From assembly GCA_021769885.1 (NCBI GenBank), contig JAETSA010000009.1, positions 62,001-126,000 on the forward strand: a stretch of 64,000 nt of DNA, given 5' to 3'. The translations under genes and the position numbers were made by a program. The notes below the pieces were generated by a model. The model had not been told where the DNA came from and searched no databases. It saw nothing but the letters and a program-made list of their open reading frames with translations. Source of the stretch: Bacillota bacterium. Lineage in GTDB: Bacteria > Bacillota > Clostridia > Oscillospirales > Acutalibacteraceae. Positions 16,557 through 24,789 of the stretch are shown here, piece after piece; within the stretch, counting starts at the first letter, position 1, and each line of letters starts with the position of its first letter.

Positions 16557-17426
16557 TTAGCTGCGGTGCGAAAGCAAAATATTGGAAAGTGCCGAAAGCG
16601 TTTCCATCGGGATTTTTTCGGCGCGCACGTTTTGGGGCAAGCCGACCGCTTCGAGGGCGGCGGCAACCTGCTCTTTCGGTAGACCCAGCCCCGCTGAAAT
16701 GCCGTTCTGCGCGGTTTTTCGCCGCTGTGCGAACGCGGCTTTCACCATTTTAAAAAAGAATTTTTCATCGTCAATTTGAAACTCGGGTGTTTCGCGCACG
16801 GAAAGCCGAATCACGGCACTGTCTACATTCGGGGACGGCACAAAGCATTCGCGTCCCACGCCGAACAGTGTCTCAGCGGTCGCGTAATACTGCACCGCCG
16901 CCGTCACCGCACCCGCTTCGCGCGTGCCGACCTCGGCACAAAGCCGTTCGGCGGCTTCCTTTTGCACCATCACTACGATTTGCGACAGCGGCAGACGTTC
17001 CTCCAAAAGCTTCATCACCACGGGGGACGTAATATAATACGGCAGATTGGCACACACGCTGACCCGTTTGCAGTCCGCAAATTTTTCTTGCAGGAGCGTG
17101 TGCAAATCCAATTTTAAAACATCTTCGTTGACGATTTCAACATTGTCAAATTCCGCGAGCGTATCGCTGAGCACGGGCAGCAGACGGCGATCCAATTCCA
17201 CCGAAACTATCTTTTTCGCGCGGGCGCAAAGCTCCGCAGTCAATACGCCGATGCCCGGGCCGATTTCCAATACGCCGTCCTCGGGCGAACGCACCGCCGC
17301 GTCCGCCATCGCAGGGCAGACGTCGGGGTCAATCAGGAAATTCTGCCCGAGGGCTTTCGAGAACGAAAATCCGTGCCGCGACAATACCGAACGGACGGTC
17401 GCGGGGTCAGAGAGATTATACTTCAT
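16557..17426 (-). CDS. rsmA: 16S rRNA (adenine1518/1519-N6)-dimethyltransferase
   Basis: RsmA (KsgA) dimethylates two adjacent adenines in the 3' loop of 16S rRNA with S-adenosylmethionine during 30S assembly. Motifs in order: LGQNFLID near residues 20-27, SAM motif I VLEIGPGIGVLTAEL (51-65), acidic VSVELDRRLLP, and the catalytic NLPYYITSPVV (about 125-135). 289 residues is typical. The start ATG 17426 overlaps the stop of the aminotransferase gene by 11 bases, so translation is likely coupled. Confidence 0.95.
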   Translation of the reverse strand: MKYNLSDPATVRSVLSRHGFSFSKALGQNFLIDPDVCPAMADAAVRSPEDGVLEIGPGIGVLTAELCARAKKIVSVELDRRLLPVLSDTLAEFDNVEIVNEDVLKLDLHTLLQEKFADCKRVSVCANLPYYITSPVVMKLLEERLPLSQIVVMVQKEAAERLCAEVGTREAGAVTAAVQYYATAETLFGVGRECFVPSPNVDSAVIRLSVRETPEFQIDDEKFFFKMVKAAFAQRRKTAQNGISAGLGLPKEQVAAALEAVGLPQNVRAEKIPMETLSALSNILLSHRS

Positions 17427-18600
17427 CTTTCAGCTTTCCGAGGATTTCCATCCCCTCTTTGATGCGTTCGTCGGACGGTGTGGTGAAGTTCAGGCGAATG
17501 CAGTCGCTCGTTTCGCCTTCCTCGACCGTAAACGCACTGCCGGGCACGACCGCAACCTTATTTTGCACGGCTTTGTTGCAGAAATCCATCATATCCACAC
17601 GTTCGGGCAATTTGCACCAAACGAACATACCGCCTTCGGGGCGTACATACTCGACAAAATCGCCGAGCTTTTCGTCAATCAAATCGCACATCAGATTGAG
17701 CTTTCTGCGGTAGATACCGCGAATCTTTTCGATGTGCGCCTCAAAATCGGTGGTCGCCATCCAACGCTCCACAAGCATCTGATTGAGCACGGGCGTGTGC
17801 ACGTCAGACGCCTGCTTGCCGACCGTCATTTTCGCGACAATCGGTGACGGCGCGATGACATACGCCACGCGCACACCGGGGGCGAACACCTTGGAGAACG
17901 AGCCTGCATACAGCACAATGCCGTCCTCATCGAAGCTCTTAATCGACGGCAGATGCTCGCCTTTGACGCGCAGTTCGCCGTAAGGATTATCCTCTAAAAT
18001 CAGCACGTTGTACTGCTTTGCGAGCGCATACAGCTGTTTGCGCTTTTCGAGCGACATCGTTGCGCCCGAGGGATTCTGGAAATTCGGAATCGTATAAATA
18101 AAGCGGACATTTTGATTTTCTTTGAGCTTTTGCTCCAGAATCTCCATATTCATACCGTCCGCCTCGACAGGCACGCCGCGCAGCTGTACACCGTAGGAGC
18201 GGAAGCAATTCAGCGAGCCGATAAACGACGGCGTTTCACAAATCACGGTATCGCCGAAGTTGCAGAGCGCCTTGGTCGCAAGATCCATCACCTGCTGTGC
18301 GCCCGAGGTGATAATCAGGCTGTCGAAATCACGCCCGACGTTATATTTCGTTTTCATATAGTCCGCCACACGCGTGCGCAGGGGCGTGTACCCTTCCGTC
18401 ACGCCGTATTGCAGGGCAGTGATGGGGTCGTTTTCAAGAATCTGCGCCGCAATCGTGCGCACATCTTCAATCGGGAACGCCGCCGTGTCGGGATTGCCCG
18501 CCGCGAACGGAATGATTGCGGGGTCAGCAGTCGCCTTTAAAATCTCACGAATCGCCGACGGCTGTAGCGAGGAAATACGGTCGGAAAAAATATATTCCAT
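17416..18600 (-). CDS. PLP-dependent class I/II aminotransferase (2-aminoadipate/LysN-like, 394 aa)
   Basis: Fold-type I aminotransferase of the group including LysN/2-aminoadipate transaminase and the catalytic domain of MocR regulators. Here there is no GntR DNA-binding domain, so it is an enzyme only. Visible: PFAAGNPDTAAFP, SGAQQVMDLATKAL, the IPNFQNPSG segment, and the Schiff-base lysine in YAGSFSKVFAPGVRVAY (about residue 235). The donor and acceptor cannot be told. Start ATG 18600 follows AAAGGAG; the longer open frame to 18738 is not supported. Overlaps rsmA at its 3' end. Confidence 0.85.
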   Translation of the reverse strand: MEYIFSDRISSLQPSAIREILKATADPAIIPFAAGNPDTAAFPIEDVRTIAAQILENDPITALQYGVTEGYTPLRTRVADYMKTKYNVGRDFDSLIITSGAQQVMDLATKALCNFGDTVICETPSFIGSLNCFRSYGVQLRGVPVEADGMNMEILEQKLKENQNVRFIYTIPNFQNPSGATMSLEKRKQLYALAKQYNVLILEDNPYGELRVKGEHLPSIKSFDEDGIVLYAGSFSKVFAPGVRVAYVIAPSPIVAKMTVGKQASDVHTPVLNQMLVERWMATTDFEAHIEKIRGIYRRKLNLMCDLIDEKLGDFVEYVRPEGGMFVWCKLPERVDMMDFCNKAVQNKVAVVPGSAFTVEEGETSDCIRLNFTTPSDERIKEGMEILGKLKDEV

Positions 18601-18743
18601 TGGAAACACTCCTTTTGCAGGGTTCAAAAACATTTGAACGCATTGCAGTTTTTCACTTGTTGTGCTATCGATATTGATTGTATATTGTAGCACATTTCCG
18701 TGCGGAACGCAACGGGGCGCAGGCGGGATTTTACACAAACCAC

Positions 18744-18930
18744 GTAGAGGCGATTCACGAATCGCCCGAGCGCGGTTGGATTTTGCACTAACGCAACGGT
18801 GATGCGCAGCCCCTGTAGGGGCGGGTCTCTGTGCCCGCCCGAGCGAGGTTGGATTTCGTACAACCCCAACGGCGAAATCCCTCCACCGCTAACGCGGTCC
18901 CCCTCCCTTTCACAAGGGAGGCATTACGCC
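18744..18930. repeat. REP cluster (gap 18601-19056, left part)
   Basis: REPs GTAGAGGCGATTCACGAATCGC at 18744-18768 and GTAGGGGCGGGTC...CCCGCCCG at 18815-18841, then a CCTCCC...GGGAGG hairpin string (18883-18931) that fills the loop of a palindrome ending GCCCGCCACTAC. Confidence 0.7.
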
Positions 18931-19188
18931 CGCCACTACGCGTGAATCCGGTTTGCGTCGTGCTTCGGGAAACCTACGGCGGGAGCAAGCTCCCGCCCTA
19001 CCGCGTTCAGAACGACCGACTGCGTGCACCCCGTAGGGGTCGACGACTCTGTCCCCCTACAATTTGGATAATAATTTATTTTGTGCAGAATTTTCGGAAC
19101 GACACAGAGGTCGTTCCCTACACCCGTAGGGGCGTGCATTGCGCGCCCGCGGAATGGGCAATGCCCATTCCCTACGCAATATCCAATT
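18914..19188. repeat. 275-bp direct repeat, copy 1
   Basis: Nearly identical to 19779-20054 in the same orientation, with a handful of substitutions and one short variable patch near 19065-19077. It consists of back-to-back REPs (GTAGTGGCGGG-, GTAGGGCGGGAG-, GTAGGGGTCG-, GTAGGGAACGACC-, GTAGGGGCGTGC- and GTAGGGAATGGGC-type). Its right edge, CAATATCCAATT, is the point at which the XRE gene loses homology to its family. Confidence 0.85.
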
Positions 19189-19341
19189 AGCGTATTTTTT
19201 TAAAATTTCATAAGGCGGTTCATTCCGCCCGTTTTCCCAATTCGATATGGTTTTTTGCCCGACACGAAAAAATTGCGCCAATTCCGTTTGACTCAAATCC
19301 GCATCTTCCCGTAAGCCTCTGATTCGTTCCCAATATTGCAT
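19057..19341 (-). CDS. XRE-family regulator, C-terminus replaced by repeat sequence
   Basis: Residues 1-52 form a standard XRE helix-turn-helix (LSQTELAQFFRVGQKTISNW as recognition region; PYEILKKYAN as last helix). From residue 53 on the frame enters the 275-bp REP repeat, giving an Arg/Pro-rich tail of 42 residues unlike any XRE protein. Full-length members usually continue with a short FNVSIDYLLG-like end, so the native 3' end was probably lost when the repeat arrived. The DNA-binding domain is intact. AGAGGTG lies before ATG 19341. Divergent from the DUF6809 gene across shared inverted repeats, so autoregulation and control of that gene are likely. Confidence 0.65.
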   Translation of the reverse strand: MQYWERIRGLREDADLSQTELAQFFRVGQKTISNWENGRNEPPYEILKKYANWILRREWALPIPRARNARPYGCRERPLCRSENSAQNKLLSKL

Positions 19342-19367
19342 ATATACACCTCTGCATCACTATAGCA

Positions 19368-19409
19368 TAGCCCAAAACAGGCTATTGACAAATAGCCCAT
19401 AAAGGGCTA
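19368..19409. promoter_or_regulatory. Two candidate XRE operators
   Basis: Inverted repeats TAGCC-N7-GGCTA (19368-19384) and TAGCCC-N5-GGGCTA (19393-19409), centred 25 bases apart. The second fills the spacer of the plus-strand promoter. The spacing and position between divergent genes fit repression by the neighbouring XRE protein. Confidence 0.6.
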
Positions 19410-19413
19410 ATAT
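19385..19413 (+). promoter_or_regulatory. Promoter for the DUF6809 gene
   Basis: TTGACA (19385-19390), 17-base spacer, TAATAT (19408-19413), 33 bases before the GTG start. Confidence 0.75.
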
Positions 19414-19445
19414 ATAGCTATTCCATACAAGAAGGATGATAACTT

Positions 19446-19733
19446 GTGTTTTCAGTTTTAGAAGAACTTTATTGCGGCAATATTACGCCTGCCGACCGCG
19501 CATTTGCTCCGACCAAAAAAGCAGAGGAGTTTAAAAAACTGCACCGAGCGCAAACGCAGATTGAGACATATTTGGAGTCAGTTTTAAGTGAACAGGCACT
19601 GACGCAGTTTCATACCTATTGCAATATGCAGGGTGAATTGAATTGCCGAGAGCAAGAAGAAACGTTTATTTATGCCTTTCGATTGGGCGCAAAATTGATG
19701 ACAGAAGTCCTTTTACCGCGCGAAGAAAAATGA
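19446..19733 (+). CDS. DUF6809-like small protein (95 aa)
   Basis: Small acidic helical protein that resembles the DUF6809 family found in Clostridia: FSVLEELYCGNITPADRAF at the start and ETFIYAFRLGAKLMTEVLL at the end are the family's two conserved blocks. Function unknown; members are often next to XRE regulators. The start is GTG 19446 after AAGGATG. It lies between two 275-bp direct repeats together with the XRE gene, opposite in direction to nearly all surrounding genes. Confidence 0.7.
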   Translation: MFSVLEELYCGNITPADRAFAPTKKAEEFKKLHRAQTQIETYLESVLSEQALTQFHTYCNMQGELNCREQEETFIYAFRLGAKLMTEVLLPREEK

Positions 19734-19778
19734 ACCGAAGAGGTAAAGTAGGGGCGAACTGCAATGCCTCCCTTGTTA

Positions 19779-20054
19779 AAGGGAGGCATTACGCCCGCCA
19801 CTACGCGTGAATCCGGTTTGCGTCGTGCTTCGGGAAACCCACGGCGGGAGCAAGCTCCCGCCCTACCGCGTTCAAAATGACCGACTGCGTGCACCCCGTA
19901 GGGGTCGACGACTCTGTCCCTCTACAATTTGTGAATCCAATTTATTTTGTGCAGAATTTTCGGAACGACACAGAGGTCGTTCCCTACACCCGTAGGGGCG
20001 TGCATTGCGCGCCCGCGGAATGGGCAATGCCCATTCCCTACGCAATATCCAATT
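19779..20054. repeat. 275-bp direct repeat, copy 2 (gap 19734-20192)
   Basis: Second copy of the repeat at 18914-19188. Its left edge is the AAAGGGAGGCATTACG half of a CCTCCC/GGGAGG hairpin nested in a palindrome that begins GTAGGGGCGAACTG at 19748. The stretch 20055-20121 shows nothing recognisable. Confidence 0.85.
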
Positions 20055-20121
20055 CCAATCACCCAAAACAATCGGCATACTCCGATTGCTGCGACACTCG
20101 CAGGGCTGTCCCTGCGGGATA

Positions 20122-20168
20122 TGAAAAATTCCCCGCGGTGGCAAACGTAGCTCTGCCGCCGCGGGGAA
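20122..20168 (-). terminator. Terminator of spoVT
   Basis: On the minus strand TTCCCCGCGGCGGC pairs with GCCACCGCGGGGAA (one mismatch), followed by TTTTTCAT, about 25 bases after the spoVT stop. Confidence 0.85.
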
Positions 20169-20192
20169 ACCTGTATACATACTGATTTAAAA

Positions 20193-20732
20193 TTATTCTT
20201 CCATCTGCTTGCCGAGGAAGGATGCGGCAACCTGCAAAAGCTTTTGCTCCTCTTCCGTGGGCATCGAGCCGTCCTCGCGCAGCATCAGCATCACCGCGCC
20301 CGAAACGTCGCCGCCGCCGATAATGGGGAACGCGAGTGCCGCTTCTTTTTCATAGCCTGCAATCGGGTACAGCGGCGGGATATCGGGAGACGCGGTATAA
20401 TTCACGCGGTCCTGCATCAGCGCTTCCAGCTCCTCGGTCACGCGGCGCTCCAAAAGGTCGCGCTTGGATGCGCCCGAAACGGCAATCACGTGGTCGCGAT
20501 CCGTAATGAGTACGGGCAGCTCCGTGGCGCGGTTCAGAACCTCGGCGTACTGATGCGCCGTTTCCGACAGCTCCCCAATCGGGGAATATTTCTTAAAAAT
20601 CACTTCACCGTCTGCGGCGGTGTATATTTCCAGCGGGTCACCCTCGCGGATACGCATCGTGCGGCGAATCTCTTTCGGAATGACGACCCGTCCGAGATCG
20701 TCGATTCGTCTGACTATACCTGTGGCTTTCAT
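20193..20732 (-). CDS. spoVT: Stage V sporulation protein T
   Basis: Transcription factor that modulates sigma-G-dependent genes in the forespore. The N-terminal AbrB-type swapped-hairpin DNA-binding domain is complete (MKATGIVRRIDDLGRVVIPK...MRIREGDPLEIY, residues 1-45), and the C-terminal half (about 55-178) is a GAF-like domain with ELPVLITDRDHVIAVSG and FPIIGGGDVSGAVM. 179 residues equals the usual length. AAAGGAG before ATG 20732. Its presence supports an endospore-forming organism. Confidence 0.93.
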   Translation of the reverse strand: MKATGIVRRIDDLGRVVIPKEIRRTMRIREGDPLEIYTAADGEVIFKKYSPIGELSETAHQYAEVLNRATELPVLITDRDHVIAVSGASKRDLLERRVTEELEALMQDRVNYTASPDIPPLYPIAGYEKEAALAFPIIGGGDVSGAVMLMLREDGSMPTEEEQKLLQVAASFLGKQMEE

Positions 20733-20843
20733 ATATAAATTCTCCTTTATCGTAAAAATCTTTCTATGCTATTGTCTGCACAGTCGGAGAATTTATACTG
20801 CTTTTTTATTTAAAATTCAAAGTGTATCGCTTTCAACAATCGC

Positions 20844-21716
20844 TTACAGAAGCTTCCAAAGCATTTTATTTTCTTTAAATTGATAGCTGATGCGGTTTTC
20901 GTCGTACAAATAGGAAAGATAGGAACGAAGCGTACTGCCGATTAAAACGTACTGATTTGCGTTCATAGTTAAATTATATCTATTGAAGATTTCCGCAAGA
21001 ATTTCCTCAAAGGTTTTTTCGGTTTCGCAGGCGGTGCAGATGCCGTCGGCAATCTCCCGCACCTTTGAACGGTTCAACGCAATCAACCCTGTTATATCCT
21101 CTGCCGCCGCACAGTGAGACGGAATATACAGCTTACCGTGCAGCGTTTGCAGAAAATCCAGTGTTTCCAAAAATGCCCGCACATCATACAGAAAAAACAG
21201 ATGGTATTTCGTGATGGTTTCCGCACTGAATACGGAATCCGCCAAGAAATAAACGTCGTCGTCCGTTTTTATTCCAATCATATCGAAAAAGTGCCCTTGC
21301 AGCGGAAACGCCTCCAGTCCCTTCGGCAAATGATTTTCCATCGGCATTACATCGGAAGGCTTTGCGCACAAAAATTTGTTGCGCAATTCCCGAAACGGAA
21401 AGCCGCCGTACAAAAAAGACGGCTCCAAAATCGGCGTTTCCGTGAAGCTTTTTTCGATGCCGTTCGCCAAGATTTCACAGCCTGTTCGGTTTTGAATCAG
21501 CTGATTGCCGCCGATGTGGTCGGCGTTCGAATGCGTGCTCACAATCCCGCGTACCTGCAAGCCCTCGGATTCGAGCAGCTTCAAATTCTTTTTACCCGCA
21601 TCCTTATCACTGCCGCTGTCTATAAGATACACGTGTTCCGAATCGACCTGATACACGCCGATATTCGTGGCGTTTGGGATGTAATAGGTGCGTGCACCGA
21701 CTTGAATCAGTTCCAT
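20844..21716 (-). CDS. MBL-fold metallo-hydrolase
   Basis: Metallo-beta-lactamase-fold hydrolase, substrate unknown. The N-terminal strand hairpin (TNIGVYQVDSEHVYLIDSG) precedes the metal motif VSTHSNADHIGGN (about residues 60-72); note Asn at the second His position of the classical HxHxDH, so it reads H-S-N-A-D-H. A further His (LQGHFFD) and Asp (LADSVF) complete the site. C-terminal helical region of about 80 residues. 290 residues. AAAGGAC precedes ATG 21716. Alone between spoVT and the GH13 gene. Confidence 0.8.
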   Translation of the reverse strand: MELIQVGARTYYIPNATNIGVYQVDSEHVYLIDSGSDKDAGKKNLKLLESEGLQVRGIVSTHSNADHIGGNQLIQNRTGCEILANGIEKSFTETPILEPSFLYGGFPFRELRNKFLCAKPSDVMPMENHLPKGLEAFPLQGHFFDMIGIKTDDDVYFLADSVFSAETITKYHLFFLYDVRAFLETLDFLQTLHGKLYIPSHCAAAEDITGLIALNRSKVREIADGICTACETEKTFEEILAEIFNRYNLTMNANQYVLIGSTLRSYLSYLYDENRISYQFKENKMLWKLL

Positions 21717-21795
21717 AGCCGTTGTCCTTTCCGGATAAATATGTTAAAGCAGTTTTTCTGAAAGCAAGCAAATTGTAGTCGACAGCGCGGAGTGC

Positions 21796-21962
21796 GGGCT
21801 ACGTGCAATCGCCCCTACGGGGTCGGGGCGCAATCTGTCATTCTGAGCGAAGCGAAGAATCTCACATCGCACAAGGTGAATTTGATAATTCGCAGGGAAC
21901 AACCGATGACGCGTTCCGTAATATTTTATCCTATTCGGCGGGCGCACAATGCGCGCCCCTAC
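21796..21962. repeat. REP cluster (gap 21717-21975)
   Basis: Reverse REP 21796-21818, an ATTCTGAGCGAAGCGAAGAAT repeat 21836-21864, and an inverted pair 21892-21962 whose first member has GCAG instead of GTAG and whose second ends GCGCCCCTAC. Confidence 0.7.
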
Positions 21963-21975
21963 GGGGATGCCGCAA

Positions 21976-23847
21976 TTATTTTTCTTTTTTCAAAATCACA
22001 CAGCCCATAGCGGGAACGTGAACGAAGGAGGTTACGGGATTTTCGTGCAAAATCTCGCTCGTGAACTGCCACGTGTCGGGCAGATTATAGGCAATCTCCT
22101 GCTCGTTGCGGTTGGCGATAACCAAAATCGCTTCCCCGCCGTTTTCACGCACAAATGCGGTACAGCCGAGCACAGAAGATAAAAACGCAATCGTCCCGTC
22201 CTTCAGGCACGGCAGTCCGCGCCGCAGTGCGCCTAACCGCCGATAAAATGCCAAAAGTGCCTGATTTTCGCGTCCCCAAGGGTAACATCCGCGGTTGAAC
22301 GGGTCTTTGTAGCCCTGCAGCCCCGCCTCATCACCGTAATAGACCGACGGCACACCGGGCAAGGTGTATTGCAAAACGGCGGCAAGCTTTAAAAGCGCGT
22401 CTCCCCTTTTGTATTCTGCATCCGTTAAAGCCTTCGCGCTCTGCCACTCGCGGTCGCGGTATTCGGCACTCTCCCCTGCGATTTTCGTAATCGCGCGCTC
22501 TGTGTCGTGCGTGCCGATATGATTCATCATTACATCGAGCGCAGGCTTCGGATAGTTTTCGACAATTTGCATCACGGATGTGCAAAACTGTTCGGCGATT
22601 CCGTCGCGCGCAAACGATAAAATCGCATTCGCAAACGGATAGTTCATCACGCTGTCGAGCTGACCGCCCAACAGATACCGCCGCCGCACGCCGTATGCCC
22701 ATTTTGTGGTCGCATCCTCCCACACCTCACCGAGCACCAGCGCATCTTCTTTTTCCGCTTTTGCCGCACGTGCCAGCGCGTCAATGAACACATCCGGGAG
22801 CTCATCGGCAACATCTAAACGCCATCCCGCCGCGCCCGCGCGCAGCCATTTGCGCACGATGCCGTTTTCGCCCGTGATAAATTCGAGATACGCGGGGCTT
22901 TCCTCATCTACTTCGGGCAGAGTTTCAAAGCCCCACCAGCTTTTATAGCCGTTGGGGTAATCGTAAAACGAATACCACGTGTAATATGGAGATGCCGCAG
23001 AATTGTATGCCCCGAGCGTCGGATACCGATTTTCGCGGTTGAAATACAGACTGTCGTCGCCCGTATGCGAAAAAACACCGTCTAAAATGATGCGAATCCC
23101 ACGTTTTTGTGCTTCGGCGCAAAGCGATTCAAAATCCGTCTGCGTGCCCAAAAGCGAATCGATTTTGCTGTAATCGGCGGTATTGTAACGGTGATTGGAA
23201 TGCGCCTCAAAAATCGGATTCAAATAGATGCACGTCACGCCCAAGGATTCAAGATAGGGCAGTTTTTCCTCAATGCCGCGCAGGTCGCCGCCGAAATAGT
23301 CGTTGTTGCGCACCACCCCTTCGCCGTCGGGACGGAAATACGGCTGATTTTCGGTATCGCTGCGCAAAATGCGATCGGCGGGCACATTCTCCTTCGGCGC
23401 ACCCGAATTATAGAATCGGTCGGGGAAAATCTGATAAATTAAGCCGCCCTTGAGCCAGTCAGGCGTTTGATAATTTTTGTCGTATACGGTCAACTGCCAT
23501 TCTTCACGTGGGCTGTTTGCATTCGCCACCGCGCCTGCGCCGTCACCGACAAGGCACACCGAGCCGCGTCCCCACGCACCGTCGTAATCAAAATGATAAA
23601 AATACAGTCCCTTTTCCGCAACGGAAATCTCGATATCCCAAATCTCCTGCTCGTCGCCGTGCATTCCCGCCCAATACATCGGATACTCCGTGGTCTGCTC
23701 GCCGTCCTTCGCAAGCAGAAAATATGCGCCTGAAACGCAAAAAGAGCGCGGTAAAAGCAGACGGAATTTGACGAACTCGTCTGTTTTTACAGCACCGAAC
23801 ACACTTTTAAAAAACAAATCGCGGGAATGAAAAGGTACAAAAGCCAT
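21976..23847 (-). CDS. GH13 alpha-glycosidase (neopullulanase/cyclomaltodextrinase type, 623 aa)
   Basis: Hydrolyses alpha-1,4 (and probably some alpha-1,6) linkages of maltodextrins. Without a signal peptide it acts in the cytoplasm on imported oligosaccharides. An N-terminal beta domain (about 1-125) as in CBM34-containing neopullulanases is followed by the TIM barrel: region I DGVFSHTG, region II GWRLDVADELP (nucleophile Asp), region III LGEVWED (acid/base Glu), region IV IGTHDTER (transition-state Asp). A C-terminal beta domain ends VPAMGCVILKKEK. It starts two bases after the stop of the uracil-DNA glycosylase gene, so the two are cotranscribed. Confidence 0.9.
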   Translation of the reverse strand: MAFVPFHSRDLFFKSVFGAVKTDEFVKFRLLLPRSFCVSGAYFLLAKDGEQTTEYPMYWAGMHGDEQEIWDIEISVAEKGLYFYHFDYDGAWGRGSVCLVGDGAGAVANANSPREEWQLTVYDKNYQTPDWLKGGLIYQIFPDRFYNSGAPKENVPADRILRSDTENQPYFRPDGEGVVRNNDYFGGDLRGIEEKLPYLESLGVTCIYLNPIFEAHSNHRYNTADYSKIDSLLGTQTDFESLCAEAQKRGIRIILDGVFSHTGDDSLYFNRENRYPTLGAYNSAASPYYTWYSFYDYPNGYKSWWGFETLPEVDEESPAYLEFITGENGIVRKWLRAGAAGWRLDVADELPDVFIDALARAAKAEKEDALVLGEVWEDATTKWAYGVRRRYLLGGQLDSVMNYPFANAILSFARDGIAEQFCTSVMQIVENYPKPALDVMMNHIGTHDTERAITKIAGESAEYRDREWQSAKALTDAEYKRGDALLKLAAVLQYTLPGVPSVYYGDEAGLQGYKDPFNRGCYPWGRENQALLAFYRRLGALRRGLPCLKDGTIAFLSSVLGCTAFVRENGGEAILVIANRNEQEIAYNLPDTWQFTSEILHENPVTSFVHVPAMGCVILKKEK

Positions 23848-23849
23848 AG

Positions 23850-24419
23850 TTAATACGTTCTTTCACAAATTTCTTGAATTTTTGCACGCAGTGCGACAAA
23901 GTCAGACAGCGCATCGCCTTTCTGCGCGGGATTGCGCAAAAGCGCGGCGGGATGAAATGTGCCCATCAAATAAAACCCTTTGCGTTCGTAAAATACGCCG
24001 TGTTCTTTGGTTACGCGAAAGGTCGGCGATATGATTTTCTGCGCGGCAATCCGCCCGAGGCACACAATAATCTTCGGGTGCAGAAGCTTCATCTGCTCGC
24101 GCAGCCAATGCTCGCACGCCGCCTGCTCCTCTTCGCGCGGGTCGCGGTTTTTCGGCGGACGGCATTTCACAATATTTGCAATATAAATATTTTTATCTCT
24201 GGCAAGGTCAATATGCGTAAGGTATTTGTCGAGCAGCTGTCCGCCGCGCCCGACGAACGGTTCGCCCGTCAAATCCTCGTTTTCGCCCGGGCCTTCGCCG
24301 ACAAACAGCACCTCTGCCGTATCCACGCCCACACCGAACACCACATTTGTGCGTGTTGCAGACAGCGGGCAGTCCGCGCAGGACAGGCATTCTGTTTTCA
24401 ATTCTTCTAAATTTTTCAT
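23850..24419 (-). CDS. Uracil-DNA glycosylase, family 4
   Basis: Iron-sulfur uracil-DNA glycosylase that removes uracil arising from cytosine deamination. N-terminal cluster cysteines are in CLSCADCPL (residues 12-20) and the later CRPPKNRDP and CEHW. Active-site motif [17 protein letters not shown] (about 40-56) and the C-terminal [10 protein letters not shown] (about 152-161) are the two family signatures. The start is placed at ATG 24419 (MKNLEELK, ribosome site AAGGCGGG); an upstream in-frame extension has no support. 189 residues fits the family. First gene of a two-gene unit with GH13, an unusual partnership. Confidence 0.88.
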   Translation of the reverse strand: MKNLEELKTECLSCADCPLSATRTNVVFGVGVDTAEVLFVGEGPGENEDLTGEPFVGRGGQLLDKYLTHIDLARDKNIYIANIVKCRPPKNRDPREEEQAACEHWLREQMKLLHPKIIVCLGRIAAQKIISPTFRVTKEHGVFYERKGFYLMGTFHPAALLRNPAQKGDALSDFVALRAKIQEICERTY

Positions 24420-24492
24420 TCGTACCCGCCTTGCAAAAATAGAAATTTTTTGTGCGCGATTCTTTACTTCTCGCAATGAGTTTGTGCAGACC

Positions 24493-24751
24493 TGTCATTC
24501 TGCTCGCGCTACAAAATCTCATACAACCCAGCGTAAATTACACTATCGGTAGGGCGGGAGCTTGCTCCCGCCGCAAAATCTCTCACAGCACGATGTGGAT
24601 TGGATTCACGCGTAGTGGCGGGCTTCCACGCCCGCCGTTGGGTAGTGCGAAAATTTGCACTCGCTTGGGCGATTCGTGAATCGCCCCTACAAAGATTGCG
24701 CATCACCGTTCGGTTGTTCTGATTTTTCGGGCGAACGCAGTTCGCCCCTAC
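24493..24751. repeat. REP cluster (gap 24420-24789)
   Basis: Degenerate ATTCTG...ATCT repeat near 24493, REPs 24549-24573 (GTAGGGCGGGAGC) and 24612-24637 (GTAGTGGCGGGCTTCCACGC), then reverse copies 24668-24690 and 24728-24751 (GGGCGAACGCAGTTCGCC). No gene. Confidence 0.75.
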
Positions 24752-24789
24752 AAGTTACACATCACCGTTGGTTCGTCGGATGTTCCACT

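Noticed and set aside
15994-16560. Several frames translating to CRGDSRIAR-like peptides here and in other gaps
   Set aside because: These are translations of the REP palindromes in different frames; the same peptides recur wherever the repeats do.
19057-19733. Toxin-antitoxin pair
   Set aside because: The two genes are divergent, not an operon, and DUF6809 has no known toxin motif.
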